From: an uncultured Acetatifactor sp.
GTDB lineage: Bacteria; Bacillota; Clostridia; Lachnospirales; Lachnospiraceae
Assembly: GCF_910585425.1 (NCBI RefSeq)
Contig: NZ_CAJUCP010000088.1
Span: 1-17,145 of the forward strand
DNA: 17,145 nt
Direction: 5' to 3'
Shown: one piece after another, positions 1 to 7,551 of the stretch
How the letters are laid out: every line of letters starts with the position of its first letter
Position numbering within the stretch: the stretch's first letter is position 1
Program-made: the position numbers and the translations under genes
Notes under the pieces: generated by a model
Seen by the model: the letters and a program-made list of their open reading frames with translations, nothing else
Database searches by the model: none
Told to the model about the DNA's origin: nothing

Positions 1-334
1 CGAATGGTTCACAGCATGCTGTGGGACTTATTTATATGTCCGAATATTTAATTGCAGTTATCTAGCTTTGTATCAAACTCTTTCCTGTTGCCACTACACA
101 ATCACTACACATTTTCGCTATCAGAATACATAAATCTGCATAGAGATACATATTGCTTCAAACGTCTCAAACATAGATTATATCAGGCTTTATAGAGATA
201 TACGACAATACATAGAATCACATGAAAAAGGCCATCAAACTACTATTCCTAATTTCATTTTCGTCTATATCCTCCTTAAAAAACCTTTCCTTTATGTATT
301 CCGCGCCTTCCGGTCAGCGGAATCCCGCCTGCTT
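1..334. other. AT-rich intergenic region after rsgA, no supported gene
   Basis: This stretch is visibly richer in A and T than the GC-rich genes beside it, and no frame holds a convincing gene. On the minus strand a good Shine-Dalgarno (AAGGAGG, plus-strand 271-277) lies 12 nt before an ATG at 258. That frame stops after seven codons (MKLGIVV, stop at 235-237), so it could be the start of a broken gene. In related Clostridia, rpe and a thiamine pyrophosphokinase gene often follow rsgA; neither is visible here. Plus-strand frame 1 is open from 52 to about 195 but has no start codon. A perfect 14-bp palindrome sits at 10-23. The region may be a junction with foreign DNA, which is inference only. 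Confidence 0.5.
10..23. repeat. Perfect 14-bp palindrome
   Basis: CACAGCATGCTGTG is its own reverse complement. It lies at the very edge of the window in AT-rich sequence. It could be an operator or a recombination-site arm, or chance; the sequence gives no way to choose. Confidence 0.4.
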
Positions 335-343
335 TCACAGGCG
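298..343 (-). terminator. Possible weak terminator hairpins at the 3' end of rsgA
   Basis: Two hairpins follow one another at the end of rsgA. A 6-bp stem (CGCCTG 326-331 with CAGGCG 338-343) spans the stop codon. A 7-bp stem (ATTCCGC 298-304 with GCGGAAT 317-323) competes with an inner TTCCG/CGGAA stem. On the minus strand the only T run (TTTTTT) comes about 15 nt later, too far for a textbook intrinsic terminator. I call it weakly as the end of the cluster. Confidence 0.3.
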
Positions 344-1225
344 CTTCACCTTTTTCCTCTCCATGCCCTTCAGCTCCTCATACAGAAGACGGTAATTCTC
401 GTACCGCATCCTGCTGACGGCCCCTTCTTCCACCGCGGACTTCACCCCGCAGTCCTTCTCCCCGATATGGGCGCAGCCGCCGAAGCGGCAGTATCTCTCA
501 TGAGCCGCGAATTCCGGGTAGAAGCCTGCCAGCCGCTCCTTCTCCAGGTCGAAGAGCCCCAGGGAGCTGAAGCCGGGCGTGTCCAGGATATAGGAGCCCT
601 CCCCGATGGCGATCAGCTCGGAATGCCTGGTGGTATGCTTTCCCCGCTCTATCTTCGCGCTGATCTCTCCTGTCTCCATGACAGTGCCGGACTGCAGGCA
701 GTTGATGATGGAGGATTTCCCCACACCGCTGGGCCCGGCCACCGCCGTGGTATGCCCTGCCAGCATCTCCTTGAGCGCTTCGATGCCGTAGCCCAGCCTG
801 GCGCTGACTGTCAGCGTCTGGTAGCCGCAGCCGCCGTAGAGCTCCTGGTACTCCCTCCCAAGCCCCTCCTGGTCCATGTCCAGCTTGTTGAAGCAGACGA
901 TGCTACGGATTCCCTGCTGTCCCATCATGACCAGGAAGCGGTCCAGGAGGTTGAAGTTGGGCCGGGGCTTTGCGATGGCGAAGATTACCAGGGCCTGATC
1001 CACATTGGCCACGGCGGGCCGTATCAGCTCGCTGTCCCTGGGCAGCAGCGCGCTGATGTTCCCAAGCGCTTCCCCTTCGTCCAGCACGTCCATCTCCACC
1101 CAGTCTCCCACCAGCGGCTTGCGGTTGTCCTTGCGGAACACCCCTTTCGCCTTGCACTCATATATCCTGTCGCCGCAGTGCACATAGTAGAATCCCGCGA
1201 TTCCCTTGATGATTCTTCCCCTCAA
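335..1225 (-). CDS. rsgA: Ribosome small-subunit-dependent GTPase A (RsgA)
   Basis: RsgA is a circularly permuted GTPase that checks late maturation of the 30S ribosomal subunit. In the longest frame (305 residues, TTG start at 1252) the order is: N-terminal OB fold, NKLD (G4) at 122-125, P-loop GPSGVGKSS at 173-181, switch region HTTRH near 206-210, DTPG (G3) at 224-227, and a C-terminal zinc knuckle C255-x4-C260-x-H262-x5-C268. G4 before G1 is the permutation that defines the family. I prefer the TTG at 1225 (296 residues, LRGRIIKGIAGFYYV), because family members begin just before the GRIIK motif and a G-rich stretch lies about 6 nt upstream. The TTG at 1252 would overlap the end of prkC by 14 bp and has no visible ribosome-binding site. 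Last gene of the cluster; following the PASTA kinase and its phosphatase is the usual order in Firmicutes. Confidence 0.95.
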   Translation of the reverse strand: MRGRIIKGIAGFYYVHCGDRIYECKAKGVFRKDNRKPLVGDWVEMDVLDEGEALGNISALLPRDSELIRPAVANVDQALVIFAIAKPRPNFNLLDRFLVMMGQQGIRSIVCFNKLDMDQEGLGREYQELYGGCGYQTLTVSARLGYGIEALKEMLAGHTTAVAGPSGVGKSSIINCLQSGTVMETGEISAKIERGKHTTRHSELIAIGEGSYILDTPGFSSLGLFDLEKERLAGFYPEFAAHERYCRFGGCAHIGEKDCGVKSAVEEGAVSRMRYENYRLLYEELKGMERKKVKRL

Positions 1226-1238
1226 AGCCAGCCCCCCG

Positions 1239-3368
1239 CTACTCCTCGACAAACTCGATTCTTCTGGTAAAGCTCCTCTCCTCTGTGGTGCCGGGCTCCT
1301 GAATGGTCTCGCCCGTCTCAGGATCCGTGGTGGTCGCCCCCTCTATGGTCACGGTATAGGTCATGGTGATGGTGCCTCCCGAAGCGGTCAGCCCGTAATA
1401 GTTCGCCGCCTGGGGGAAGCTGGCCGTCTTTGTCTCCAAAAGCACATTGCCGTCATCCGTCACCAGCGTGATGGTGACCTCCGTCCCCGCCACATAGTCC
1501 GGCGCTTCCTCCACGGAGGGGGCCAGGATGCTGGCATTGCATTTATAGGTGGCGGCCTTGGGCCCGGAGCTCACCTTGATGTCCAGGGCCGTCCCCGGCT
1601 CCACGTAGGATCCCTTGGAATAGCTCTGGTAGAATATCTCTCCTCCGCCCACCTCATTGCTGCTCTCATAGATCACATTCCCGATCTCAAGCCCGGCCTC
1701 CTGGGCCTCCGCCCTGCCTTCCGCCTCCAAACGGCCTATCAGGTCCGGCACGCGGATCTTCTCCTTGCCCTGGCTGACGATGACAGTGACATTCGACCCC
1801 TTCGCCACCTTGGTCTGGGCGGCAGGCACCTGGGAGATGATCAGCCCCTCGTCCACCTCATTGGAGAATGCCTCCTCTCTCGTCACGGTGAATCCCTCCG
1901 CCGCCAGCTTCAGCTTGGCGTCCTCATAGGAACCGCCTGTCACCGAGGGCACCTCCACCCCCTGTGCGCCGGCGCTGGCTACCAGCTTGACCGTGGTCCC
2001 GGCCTCGATTTCTGTACCGGCCTCCACATCCGCGCTGATCACCTTCCCCATCTCCACATCGTCCGATTCCTCATACTCCACCTCGGATTCCAGTTCCAGC
2101 CCCTTCAGCTCGTTCCTCACGTCTTCCACGCTCCGGTTCCTCACCTCGGGCATCTTCACGTACTTCTTCCCGGGGGACGGCGTGGGGCTCTCCTCCTCTT
2201 CCGATGCGATGATCGGCTTTTCAGGCTCTTTTCCGTCATCCCGCTCTCCGAAGACCTTCAGGGCCAGGACCACCACGATTACGCAGATGACCACGCCTGC
2301 CAGCAGAGCCAGGAAGGTAGTCACCTTCTCCATCTTGGGGTTGTAGTCATAGTCGTCCTCGTCCTCCGGCTCCTCCTCATACTCATATACGGGTTCCGCC
2401 TCTGTCCGCAGGCGCATGGGCTCCTCCCGCTCTTCATACTCATAGCGGTCGTGATAGGCCGTGCGCCGTTTGATCTGGGCCCGCTCGCTGTCCGTGATCG
2501 GCCGGGTGCCGGCCTCCATGTCCGGGTCATTCGGCACGATGACCTCCTCCGGGTTCATCAGGGACTGCTTCAGGTCCGCGATCAGCTCCGGCATGCTCTG
2601 GTATCTGCGGTCCGGAGATTTCTGGCAGCATTTCATCACGATGCCCTCCACGCTGGTGGGAATCTCCGGAATGAATTCCTTGGGCGATGGCAGCTCCTCC
2701 TGGATATGCTTGATGGCGATGGCCACCGTGGTCTCCCCGTTGAAGGGCACGCGCCCGGTGAGCATCTCGAATATGGTGATGCCCAGGGAATAGATATCGC
2801 TCTTCTCGTCGCTGTAGCCGCCCCTGGCCTGCTCCGGCGACGTATAGTGGACGGATCCCATCACGTTGGAGGTGATGGTGTTGCTGGTGGCGGCCTTCGC
2901 GATGCCGAAATCCGTCACCTTTACCTTTCCGTCCTTGGAAATGATGATGTTCTGGGGCTTGATGTCCCTGTGGATGATATGATTGTTGTGGGCAGCCTCG
3001 ATTCCCATGCTGACCTGTATGGCGATGCTCACCGCCTCCTTGAAGGACAGCCTGGCCTTTTTCTCGATATATTTCTTGAGGGTGATGCCCTCCACAAGCT
3101 CCATGACGATATAATAGATGCCATTCTCCTCGCCCACATCGTACACGTTCACGATATTGGGATGCATCAGCCCGGCGGCGGCCTGGGCCTCTGTCCGGAA
3201 TTTCGATACAAAATTTGCGTTCTCACTGAATTCCTGCTTCAGCACCTTGACCGCCACGAAGCGGTTCAGCTTATGGCATTTTGCTTTATATACATCCGAC
3301 ATGCCGCCGGTGCCGATTTTCTCCAGCACCTCGTACCTGTCGCCTATCATCATTCCAATCTTAACCAT
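1239..3368 (-). CDS. prkC: Membrane Ser/Thr kinase with PASTA repeats (PrkC/Stk)
   Basis: Hanks-type kinase that senses muropeptides or lipid II and adjusts cell-wall growth, division and translation. With the start at 3368 it has 709 residues. The kinase domain spans about 10-270: glycine loop GTGGMSDV 19-26, Lys41, HRD 133-135, DFG 153-155, SPE 177-179. An acidic, Tyr- and Arg-containing juxtamembrane stretch follows (about 285-345), then one membrane helix (about 348-371). Three PASTA domains come next (about 404-468, 470-535 and 537-602). A final Thr-rich, beta-type segment (605-705) contains TVTIEGATT and runs past the last PASTA unit. The start is fixed by GGAGA 6 nt before the ATG. An in-frame TTG at 3431 would overlap the phosphatase gene and lacks a site. 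It pairs with prpC, 40 nt upstream, its expected opposing phosphatase. Confidence 0.96.
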   Translation of the reverse strand: MVKIGMMIGDRYEVLEKIGTGGMSDVYKAKCHKLNRFVAVKVLKQEFSENANFVSKFRTEAQAAAGLMHPNIVNVYDVGEENGIYYIVMELVEGITLKKYIEKKARLSFKEAVSIAIQVSMGIEAAHNNHIIHRDIKPQNIIISKDGKVKVTDFGIAKAATSNTITSNVMGSVHYTSPEQARGGYSDEKSDIYSLGITIFEMLTGRVPFNGETTVAIAIKHIQEELPSPKEFIPEIPTSVEGIVMKCCQKSPDRRYQSMPELIADLKQSLMNPEEVIVPNDPDMEAGTRPITDSERAQIKRRTAYHDRYEYEEREEPMRLRTEAEPVYEYEEEPEDEDDYDYNPKMEKVTTFLALLAGVVICVIVVVLALKVFGERDDGKEPEKPIIASEEEESPTPSPGKKYVKMPEVRNRSVEDVRNELKGLELESEVEYEESDDVEMGKVISADVEAGTEIEAGTTVKLVASAGAQGVEVPSVTGGSYEDAKLKLAAEGFTVTREEAFSNEVDEGLIISQVPAAQTKVAKGSNVTVIVSQGKEKIRVPDLIGRLEAEGRAEAQEAGLEIGNVIYESSNEVGGGEIFYQSYSKGSYVEPGTALDIKVSSGPKAATYKCNASILAPSVEEAPDYVAGTEVTITLVTDDGNVLLETKTASFPQAANYYGLTASGGTITMTYTVTIEGATTTDPETGETIQEPGTTEERSFTRRIEFVEE

Positions 3369-3408
3369 ATACGTTCTCCAATCTATGCAAGGAATGCCTC
3401 TCTTCCAT

Positions 3409-4146
3409 TCAATCGCGCAGGGAAGGTTCAATCAAAATAACGCTGATGTTGTCCTTGCCGCCGTTCTCATTGGCGGCCTCCACCAGCTCCTGTGCCTTTT
3501 CCACAATGTCCCGGGCCCCGTTCATGATCATCCGTATCTCTCTGTCCTCCAGCATATTGGTCAGCCCGTCGGTGCACATCAGCACCATGTCCCCCTCTTC
3601 CAGGCGCACGGAAAAAAAGTCCGCCTTCACCGTATCCTCGGCGCCCACCGCCCTTGTAATGATGTTCTTGTCAGGATGGTTCCTGGCCTCCTCCCTGCCG
3701 ATGCCGCCCCGCAGCACCATCTCCTCCACCCAGGAGTGGTCCCTGGTAATCTGCCTGATTCCCTGGGGGCTCACCACATACAGCCTGCTGTCCCCCACAT
3801 TGGCCACGGACAGGCGGTTCCCGTCACAGCTTGCCGCCACCACCGTGGTCCCCATGCCCGCAAGCAGATAGGATGCCGCCGCCAGCCTGCGTATCCGCGC
3901 ATTGGCGGTCTGAATCGCCTCGTCAAAACAGCGCAGCGCATCCGTCTGGGCGGAATCCGCCACGCATTCCACAATCGTCTCTACCGTGACCTTGGACGCG
4001 TATTCCCCCGCGTTATGTCCCCCCATGCCGTCCGCCACCAGGAACAGGTTGGGCAGATGCCCCACCGGCTGCTCCGACGAATACACGTAATCCTGATTCA
4101 TTTTCCTCTTTCTGCCGATATTCGTAACGGAAAATGTCTTTAGCAC
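3409..4146 (-). CDS. prpC: PP2C-family Ser/Thr protein phosphatase (PrpC/Stp)
   Basis: Metal-dependent cytoplasmic phosphatase that removes phosphate from PrkC and its targets. The 245-residue length is normal for bacterial PP2C. Motifs are in order: NQD 17-19, the metal-binding DGMGGH 39-44, VGDSR 117-121, TDGL 192-195 and KDN 231-233, giving metal-ligand aspartates at about 19, 39, 193 and 232. It starts with GTG, with GGAGG nine nt upstream. It lies just before prkC, the standard phosphatase-kinase pair. The gap to rlmN on its 5' side holds a strong stem-loop, so its expression may be uncoupled from the upstream genes. Confidence 0.95.
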   Translation of the reverse strand: MLKTFSVTNIGRKRKMNQDYVYSSEQPVGHLPNLFLVADGMGGHNAGEYASKVTVETIVECVADSAQTDALRCFDEAIQTANARIRRLAAASYLLAGMGTTVVAASCDGNRLSVANVGDSRLYVVSPQGIRQITRDHSWVEEMVLRGGIGREEARNHPDKNIITRAVGAEDTVKADFFSVRLEEGDMVLMCTDGLTNMLEDREIRMIMNGARDIVEKAQELVEAANENGGKDNISVILIEPSLRD

Positions 4147-4173
4147 GCCTTATTTCCTCCAATATCCCATTCT

Positions 4174-4207
4174 CCCGGCAGGGCGCTTCTCTCCCCGCCC
4201 TGCCGGG
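4174..4207 (-). promoter_or_regulatory. Perfect 12-bp intercistronic stem-loop between rlmN and prpC
   Basis: CCCGGCAGGGCG (4174-4185) pairs fully with CGCCCTGCCGGG (4196-4207) around a 10-nt loop. It starts about 8 nt after the rlmN stop codon and ends about 27 nt before the prpC start. No T run follows it on either strand, so it is not a standard intrinsic terminator. It may stabilise or process the mRNA, or set the ratio between the RNA-modification and signalling parts of the cluster; the role is inferred. Confidence 0.6.
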
Positions 4208-4215
4208 TATACCGT

Positions 4216-5268
4216 CTAAAGCCTGGACATATGTCCGCGGCGCAATTGCCCGCAGGCCCCCTCAATGTCCCGGCCCATTTCCCTTCTTATACTACCATTA
4301 ATTTTATTTTTTTCAAGTATATTTTGAAACGCCCTGATCCTGTCGGCATCCGGCCGTGAGAACTCCCGCTCCTTCACAGGGTTCATCGGAATCAGGTTGA
4401 TATGGCAGCGCAGGGGCCTCGCAAGGCGGCAGAGCCGCTCCGCGTCCCGCTCCGAATCGTTGACTCCCCTGACCAGGCTGTACTCCAGGGTGATCCGCCT
4501 GCCCGTCTCCTGGAAATAGTAGGCGCAGGCCTCCATGAGCTCTTCGATGGAATACCGCTTCGCCACGGGCATCAATGCCTGCCGCTTCTCGTCCGTGGTG
4601 GCGTGGAGGGACAATGCCAGTGTAATCTGCAGCTTCTCCCGGGCCAGGAGCTTCATCTGGGGCACCAGGCCGCAGGTGGACACCGTCACGTTCCTCTGGC
4701 TGATGTGGAGCCCGTCCTCATCCGTGAGCATCCGGATGAACGTCAATAAATTGTTGTAATTGTCCAAAGGCTCCCCCGTGCCCATGACCACCACGTTGCT
4801 CACCCGCTCTCCCGTAGCCAGCGTGATGGCGTAGACCTGGTCCAGCATCTCCCCGGGAGTGAGGTTGCGCTCCAGGCCCTCTATCCCGGAGGCGCAGAAA
4901 GCGCAGCCCATCCTGCAGCCCACCTGGGAGGAGATGCAGACGCTGTTGCCGTGCTTATACCGCATCCAGACACTCTCCACCAGATTCCCGTCCGACAGCT
5001 CGAACAGGAATTTCTTCGTGCCGTCGATTTTGGACTCCAGCACCCGCACTGTCTGCAGGGCCGTGTAGGTGAAGCGCTGCCTGCACTCCTCCCGCAGGGC
5101 CTTGGAGAGGTTGGTCATGCCCTCGAAGTCCCTGGCCAGCTTCACATGCATCCACTCGTACAGCTGCCTGGCCCGGAAGGCCTTCTCCCCCATGGAGGTC
5201 ATCTCTGCCGTAAGCTCAGGCAATGTCAGCGATTTGATATCGATTCTTTTACTGATTCCTTTATCCAT
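4216..5268 (-). CDS. rlmN: 23S rRNA (A2503-C2) / tRNA (A37-C2) methyltransferase RlmN
   Basis: Radical SAM enzyme that methylates C2 of A2503 in 23S rRNA and of A37 in some tRNAs. The 350-residue length fits the family. The [4Fe-4S] cluster motif is C118-x3-C122-x2-C125, preceded by conserved C111 in VCISSQVGC. GTGEP at 163-167 is the SAM-binding segment. The methyl-carrier cysteine is C339 in the C-terminal GACGQLRR. All catalytic cysteines are present, so the protein should be active. An RlmN rather than Cfr identity rests on housekeeping context and overall form. The ATG start has AAAGGA about 7 nt upstream. The gap to rsmB on its 5' side is 94 nt. Confidence 0.96.
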   Translation of the reverse strand: MDKGISKRIDIKSLTLPELTAEMTSMGEKAFRARQLYEWMHVKLARDFEGMTNLSKALREECRQRFTYTALQTVRVLESKIDGTKKFLFELSDGNLVESVWMRYKHGNSVCISSQVGCRMGCAFCASGIEGLERNLTPGEMLDQVYAITLATGERVSNVVVMGTGEPLDNYNNLLTFIRMLTDEDGLHISQRNVTVSTCGLVPQMKLLAREKLQITLALSLHATTDEKRQALMPVAKRYSIEELMEACAYYFQETGRRITLEYSLVRGVNDSERDAERLCRLARPLRCHINLIPMNPVKEREFSRPDADRIRAFQNILEKNKINGSIRREMGRDIEGACGQLRRGHMSRL

Positions 5269-5362
5269 TCTTTTGTCCTTTTTCTTTTCTGAAAACCGAA
5301 ACTGTTTCCTGGGTCCCCGGGCGGCCCCGAGCGGATCTTCCTCCTGTACGGATTGCTGGCCT

Positions 5363-6793
5363 TCACGGCTGTACGGCCTCCGGCTTTCTGCGGAACCTGG
5401 CTATAAAGAAGCCGTCCGCCTCCGCAAAGCCCGGCAGCAACTGTATGCATGCCGCCTCCTCCGCCTCCGTCAGGGCCACTGCGGGCGCTATGCCGCTCTC
5501 TTCCATCTGTGCCGCTATCTGCCGCTTCCCCCCAAGGACGCTCTCCGGAAGCGCGCCCTCCAGGGATACCGGTTCAAAGCCTAACTCCCTGGCGATGAAC
5601 CGCACCATGTCCTGGTTCTCGCCGCTGTGGATGGTACAGGTACTGTACACAAGCGTCCCGCCAGGCTTCACATACCCGGCGCTGGCCTTTACGATCTGCC
5701 TCTGGAGCGTCTGCAGGCTCTCCATTCCCTCCGGCTTTACCCGGTATTTGATGTCCCGCTTCTTGCCCATGACCCCCAGCCCGGAGCAGGGCACGTCCAA
5801 CAATACCACATCGGCCTTCCCCAGAAGCGCCTGGTCCGTGGATGTGGCGTCGAAAACCTGCGCCTCCACGTTCCCGGCCTTCATGCGGCTGACATTCTCC
5901 GCTATCCGCTCCAGCTTCTCCCCGGACAGGTCTCTGGCCAGCACCCTGCCATGAACCGCTTTCTCGGACGCCAATATGCTCTTTCCCCCCGGCGCGGCGC
6001 AGACATCGACGACGAAGTCCCCCCGGCCGATTCCCGCCGCCTCCACTGCCAGCGCGGAGCTCGCATCCTGTATAGTGCACATTCCTTCACGGAATCCCGG
6101 CAGCGCTTCCGTCCCCTCCGCGTGCTCCACCAGGTACACATAGGGCAGGTAAGGGCTGCGCTCCACCCTCATGCCCTGCTCCCGCATCAGGCCGCAGAGC
6201 CTCTCCCGCTCCTCCTCCGATGTGTCAAGCCGGAAGCGCAGGGACACCGGGCGTATGGCCATCAGCCCCCGGAGAATCGTCCCGGCAATCTCCGGGCCGT
6301 ACTCCCGCCGCCACAGCTCCACCAGCCACTCCGGCATGGAATACCTGACGGAATCATGCAGGATGGGGGACTTCCTTTCGTCCGGCAGGGGGAGGTTCTC
6401 CTTGTTCCTGGAAATGGTGCGCAGCACCCCGTTGACGAAGCCCTTCAGCCGCCCGAAGCCCCGCTTGGCGGCCAGCTTGCAGGCCTCGTCGCACACGGCG
6501 CTGTCCGGCACGGCGTCCATATAGAGAAGCTGGTAGGCGCTCATGCGCATCAGGCAGCGGATCAGGGGACGCATCTTGCCCACGGGCAGGCTGGAAAAAT
6601 GGTTCAGATAATGATCCAGCTCCAGCCCCCGCTCCAGCGTCCCCTCCGTGACCCGCTTGATGAAAGCCTTCTCCCGGCCCTCCAGATAGTCATATTTGTC
6701 CAATACCGCCTTGATCAGCCTGTGGGAATAGTCCTCCTCCCGCTCCAGGGCCAGCAACATATCCAGCACAATCTCCCGCGCGTTCACTCCCAC
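5363..6793 (-). CDS. rsmB: 16S rRNA (C967-C5) methyltransferase RsmB
   Basis: SAM-dependent methyltransferase that makes m5C967 in 16S rRNA. The 476 residues fall in two parts: an N-terminal NusB-like RNA-binding domain (about 1-135) and a Rossmann methyltransferase domain (about 230-470). The latter has motif I DVCAAPGGK (263-271), motif IV DVPCSG (333-338, with C336) and motif VI STCT (384-387, with C386, the expected nucleophile). NusB plus methyltransferase separates RsmB from RsmF-type enzymes. The start is GTG, with AAGGAGA about 9-10 nt upstream. It begins 2 nt after the TGA of the metallopeptidase gene, so the two are probably translationally coupled. Confidence 0.95.
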   Translation of the reverse strand: MGVNAREIVLDMLLALEREEDYSHRLIKAVLDKYDYLEGREKAFIKRVTEGTLERGLELDHYLNHFSSLPVGKMRPLIRCLMRMSAYQLLYMDAVPDSAVCDEACKLAAKRGFGRLKGFVNGVLRTISRNKENLPLPDERKSPILHDSVRYSMPEWLVELWRREYGPEIAGTILRGLMAIRPVSLRFRLDTSEEERERLCGLMREQGMRVERSPYLPYVYLVEHAEGTEALPGFREGMCTIQDASSALAVEAAGIGRGDFVVDVCAAPGGKSILASEKAVHGRVLARDLSGEKLERIAENVSRMKAGNVEAQVFDATSTDQALLGKADVVLLDVPCSGLGVMGKKRDIKYRVKPEGMESLQTLQRQIVKASAGYVKPGGTLVYSTCTIHSGENQDMVRFIARELGFEPVSLEGALPESVLGGKRQIAAQMEESGIAPAVALTEAEEAACIQLLPGFAEADGFFIARFRRKPEAVQP

Positions 6794-6795
6794 TG

Positions 6796-7491
6796 TCAGT
6801 CTCTCCTTCTATTATTGCCCCCGAAGAGCAGCACCAAACGCAGTAGCTGCAATCCGGCGGAAGCCGTGGCCGCCACATAGGTCATGGCCGCAGCGGTGAG
6901 CACCTTCCTGCAGCCTTTCGTCTCCTCGGTGGTCAAAAGCCCGTACTGCTCCACCTTCGCCACCGCCCTGGCGGAGGCGTTGAACTCCACCGGCAGGGTC
7001 ACCAACTGGAACAGCACCGCCGTGGCGAAGGCCCAGATGCCGATCTGGATCAGGGTCTGGTTCCAGCTTAGGATCACGCCCAGGAAAATCAGCGGCATCC
7101 CCAGCCTGCTTGCGATGTTCACCACCGGCACCAGAGCGGAGCGGATATTGATCGGCACATAGCCCTTAGCATGCTGTATGGCATGGCCGCACTCGTGGGC
7201 CGCCACGCCCACCGCGGTCACGGAGGCGTGATTGTAGTTGCCGGAGGACAGCCGCACGGTGTTGGTGCGGGGATCGTAATGGTCTCCGCTGTTCGAGGGC
7301 AGACATTCAATCTGCACATTATACAACCCCTCGTTGTTCAGAATCTGCCTGGCCGCCTCCGCCCCTGTCATGCCCCTGGCATTGCGCACCTTGCTGTACC
7401 TGCCCATGGCGCTGTTCACCATGGCGCTGGCCCCCATGCACAGCAGCATGCCGACAATCACCAATATATACGTAGGATCCCAATAAAACAT
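6796..7491 (-). CDS. Membrane zinc metallopeptidase (YugP-like)
   Basis: A 231-residue predicted membrane protease of the putative neutral zinc metallopeptidase family (B. subtilis YugP type). The zinc motif HECGH lies at 99-103, and an Glu in the later LPVEFNASARA segment (about 166-176) is a candidate third ligand. Hydrophobic helices lie at about 6-24, 117-141, 147-167 and 200-224. The substrate is not known for this family. I chose the ATG at 7491 (MFYWDPTY), because AGGAG lies 9 nt before it and the protein then begins at the hydrophobic N-terminus usual for the family. A longer version from an ATG at 7515 adds eight polar residues and has no good site. The same position between fmt and rsmB is seen in other Clostridia. 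Confidence 0.9.
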   Translation of the reverse strand: MFYWDPTYILVIVGMLLCMGASAMVNSAMGRYSKVRNARGMTGAEAARQILNNEGLYNVQIECLPSNSGDHYDPRTNTVRLSSGNYNHASVTAVGVAAHECGHAIQHAKGYVPINIRSALVPVVNIASRLGMPLIFLGVILSWNQTLIQIGIWAFATAVLFQLVTLPVEFNASARAVAKVEQYGLLTTEETKGCRKVLTAAAMTYVAATASAGLQLLRLVLLFGGNNRRRD

Positions 7492-7551
7492 ACGATAACG
7501 CTCCTTTCCTGCCATGCCGCCCAGGCGGCGCTAAAATCGGCACACTCCACA

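Noticed and set aside
1206..3440. 744-residue plus-strand frame opposite prkC
   Set aside because: Its protein is rich in His, Leu, Gly and Arg with no recognisable motif, and it lies exactly opposite a complete PASTA kinase. Long antisense frames are expected in GC-rich genes.
5269..5362. Small gene in the rsmB-rlmN gap
   Set aside because: An AGGAGG lies there, but no start codon follows at a usable distance and no frame has family features.
5627..6880. 417-residue plus-strand frame opposite rsmB
   Set aside because: Low-complexity His/Leu/Pro composition and full overlap with an intact rsmB; a shadow frame.
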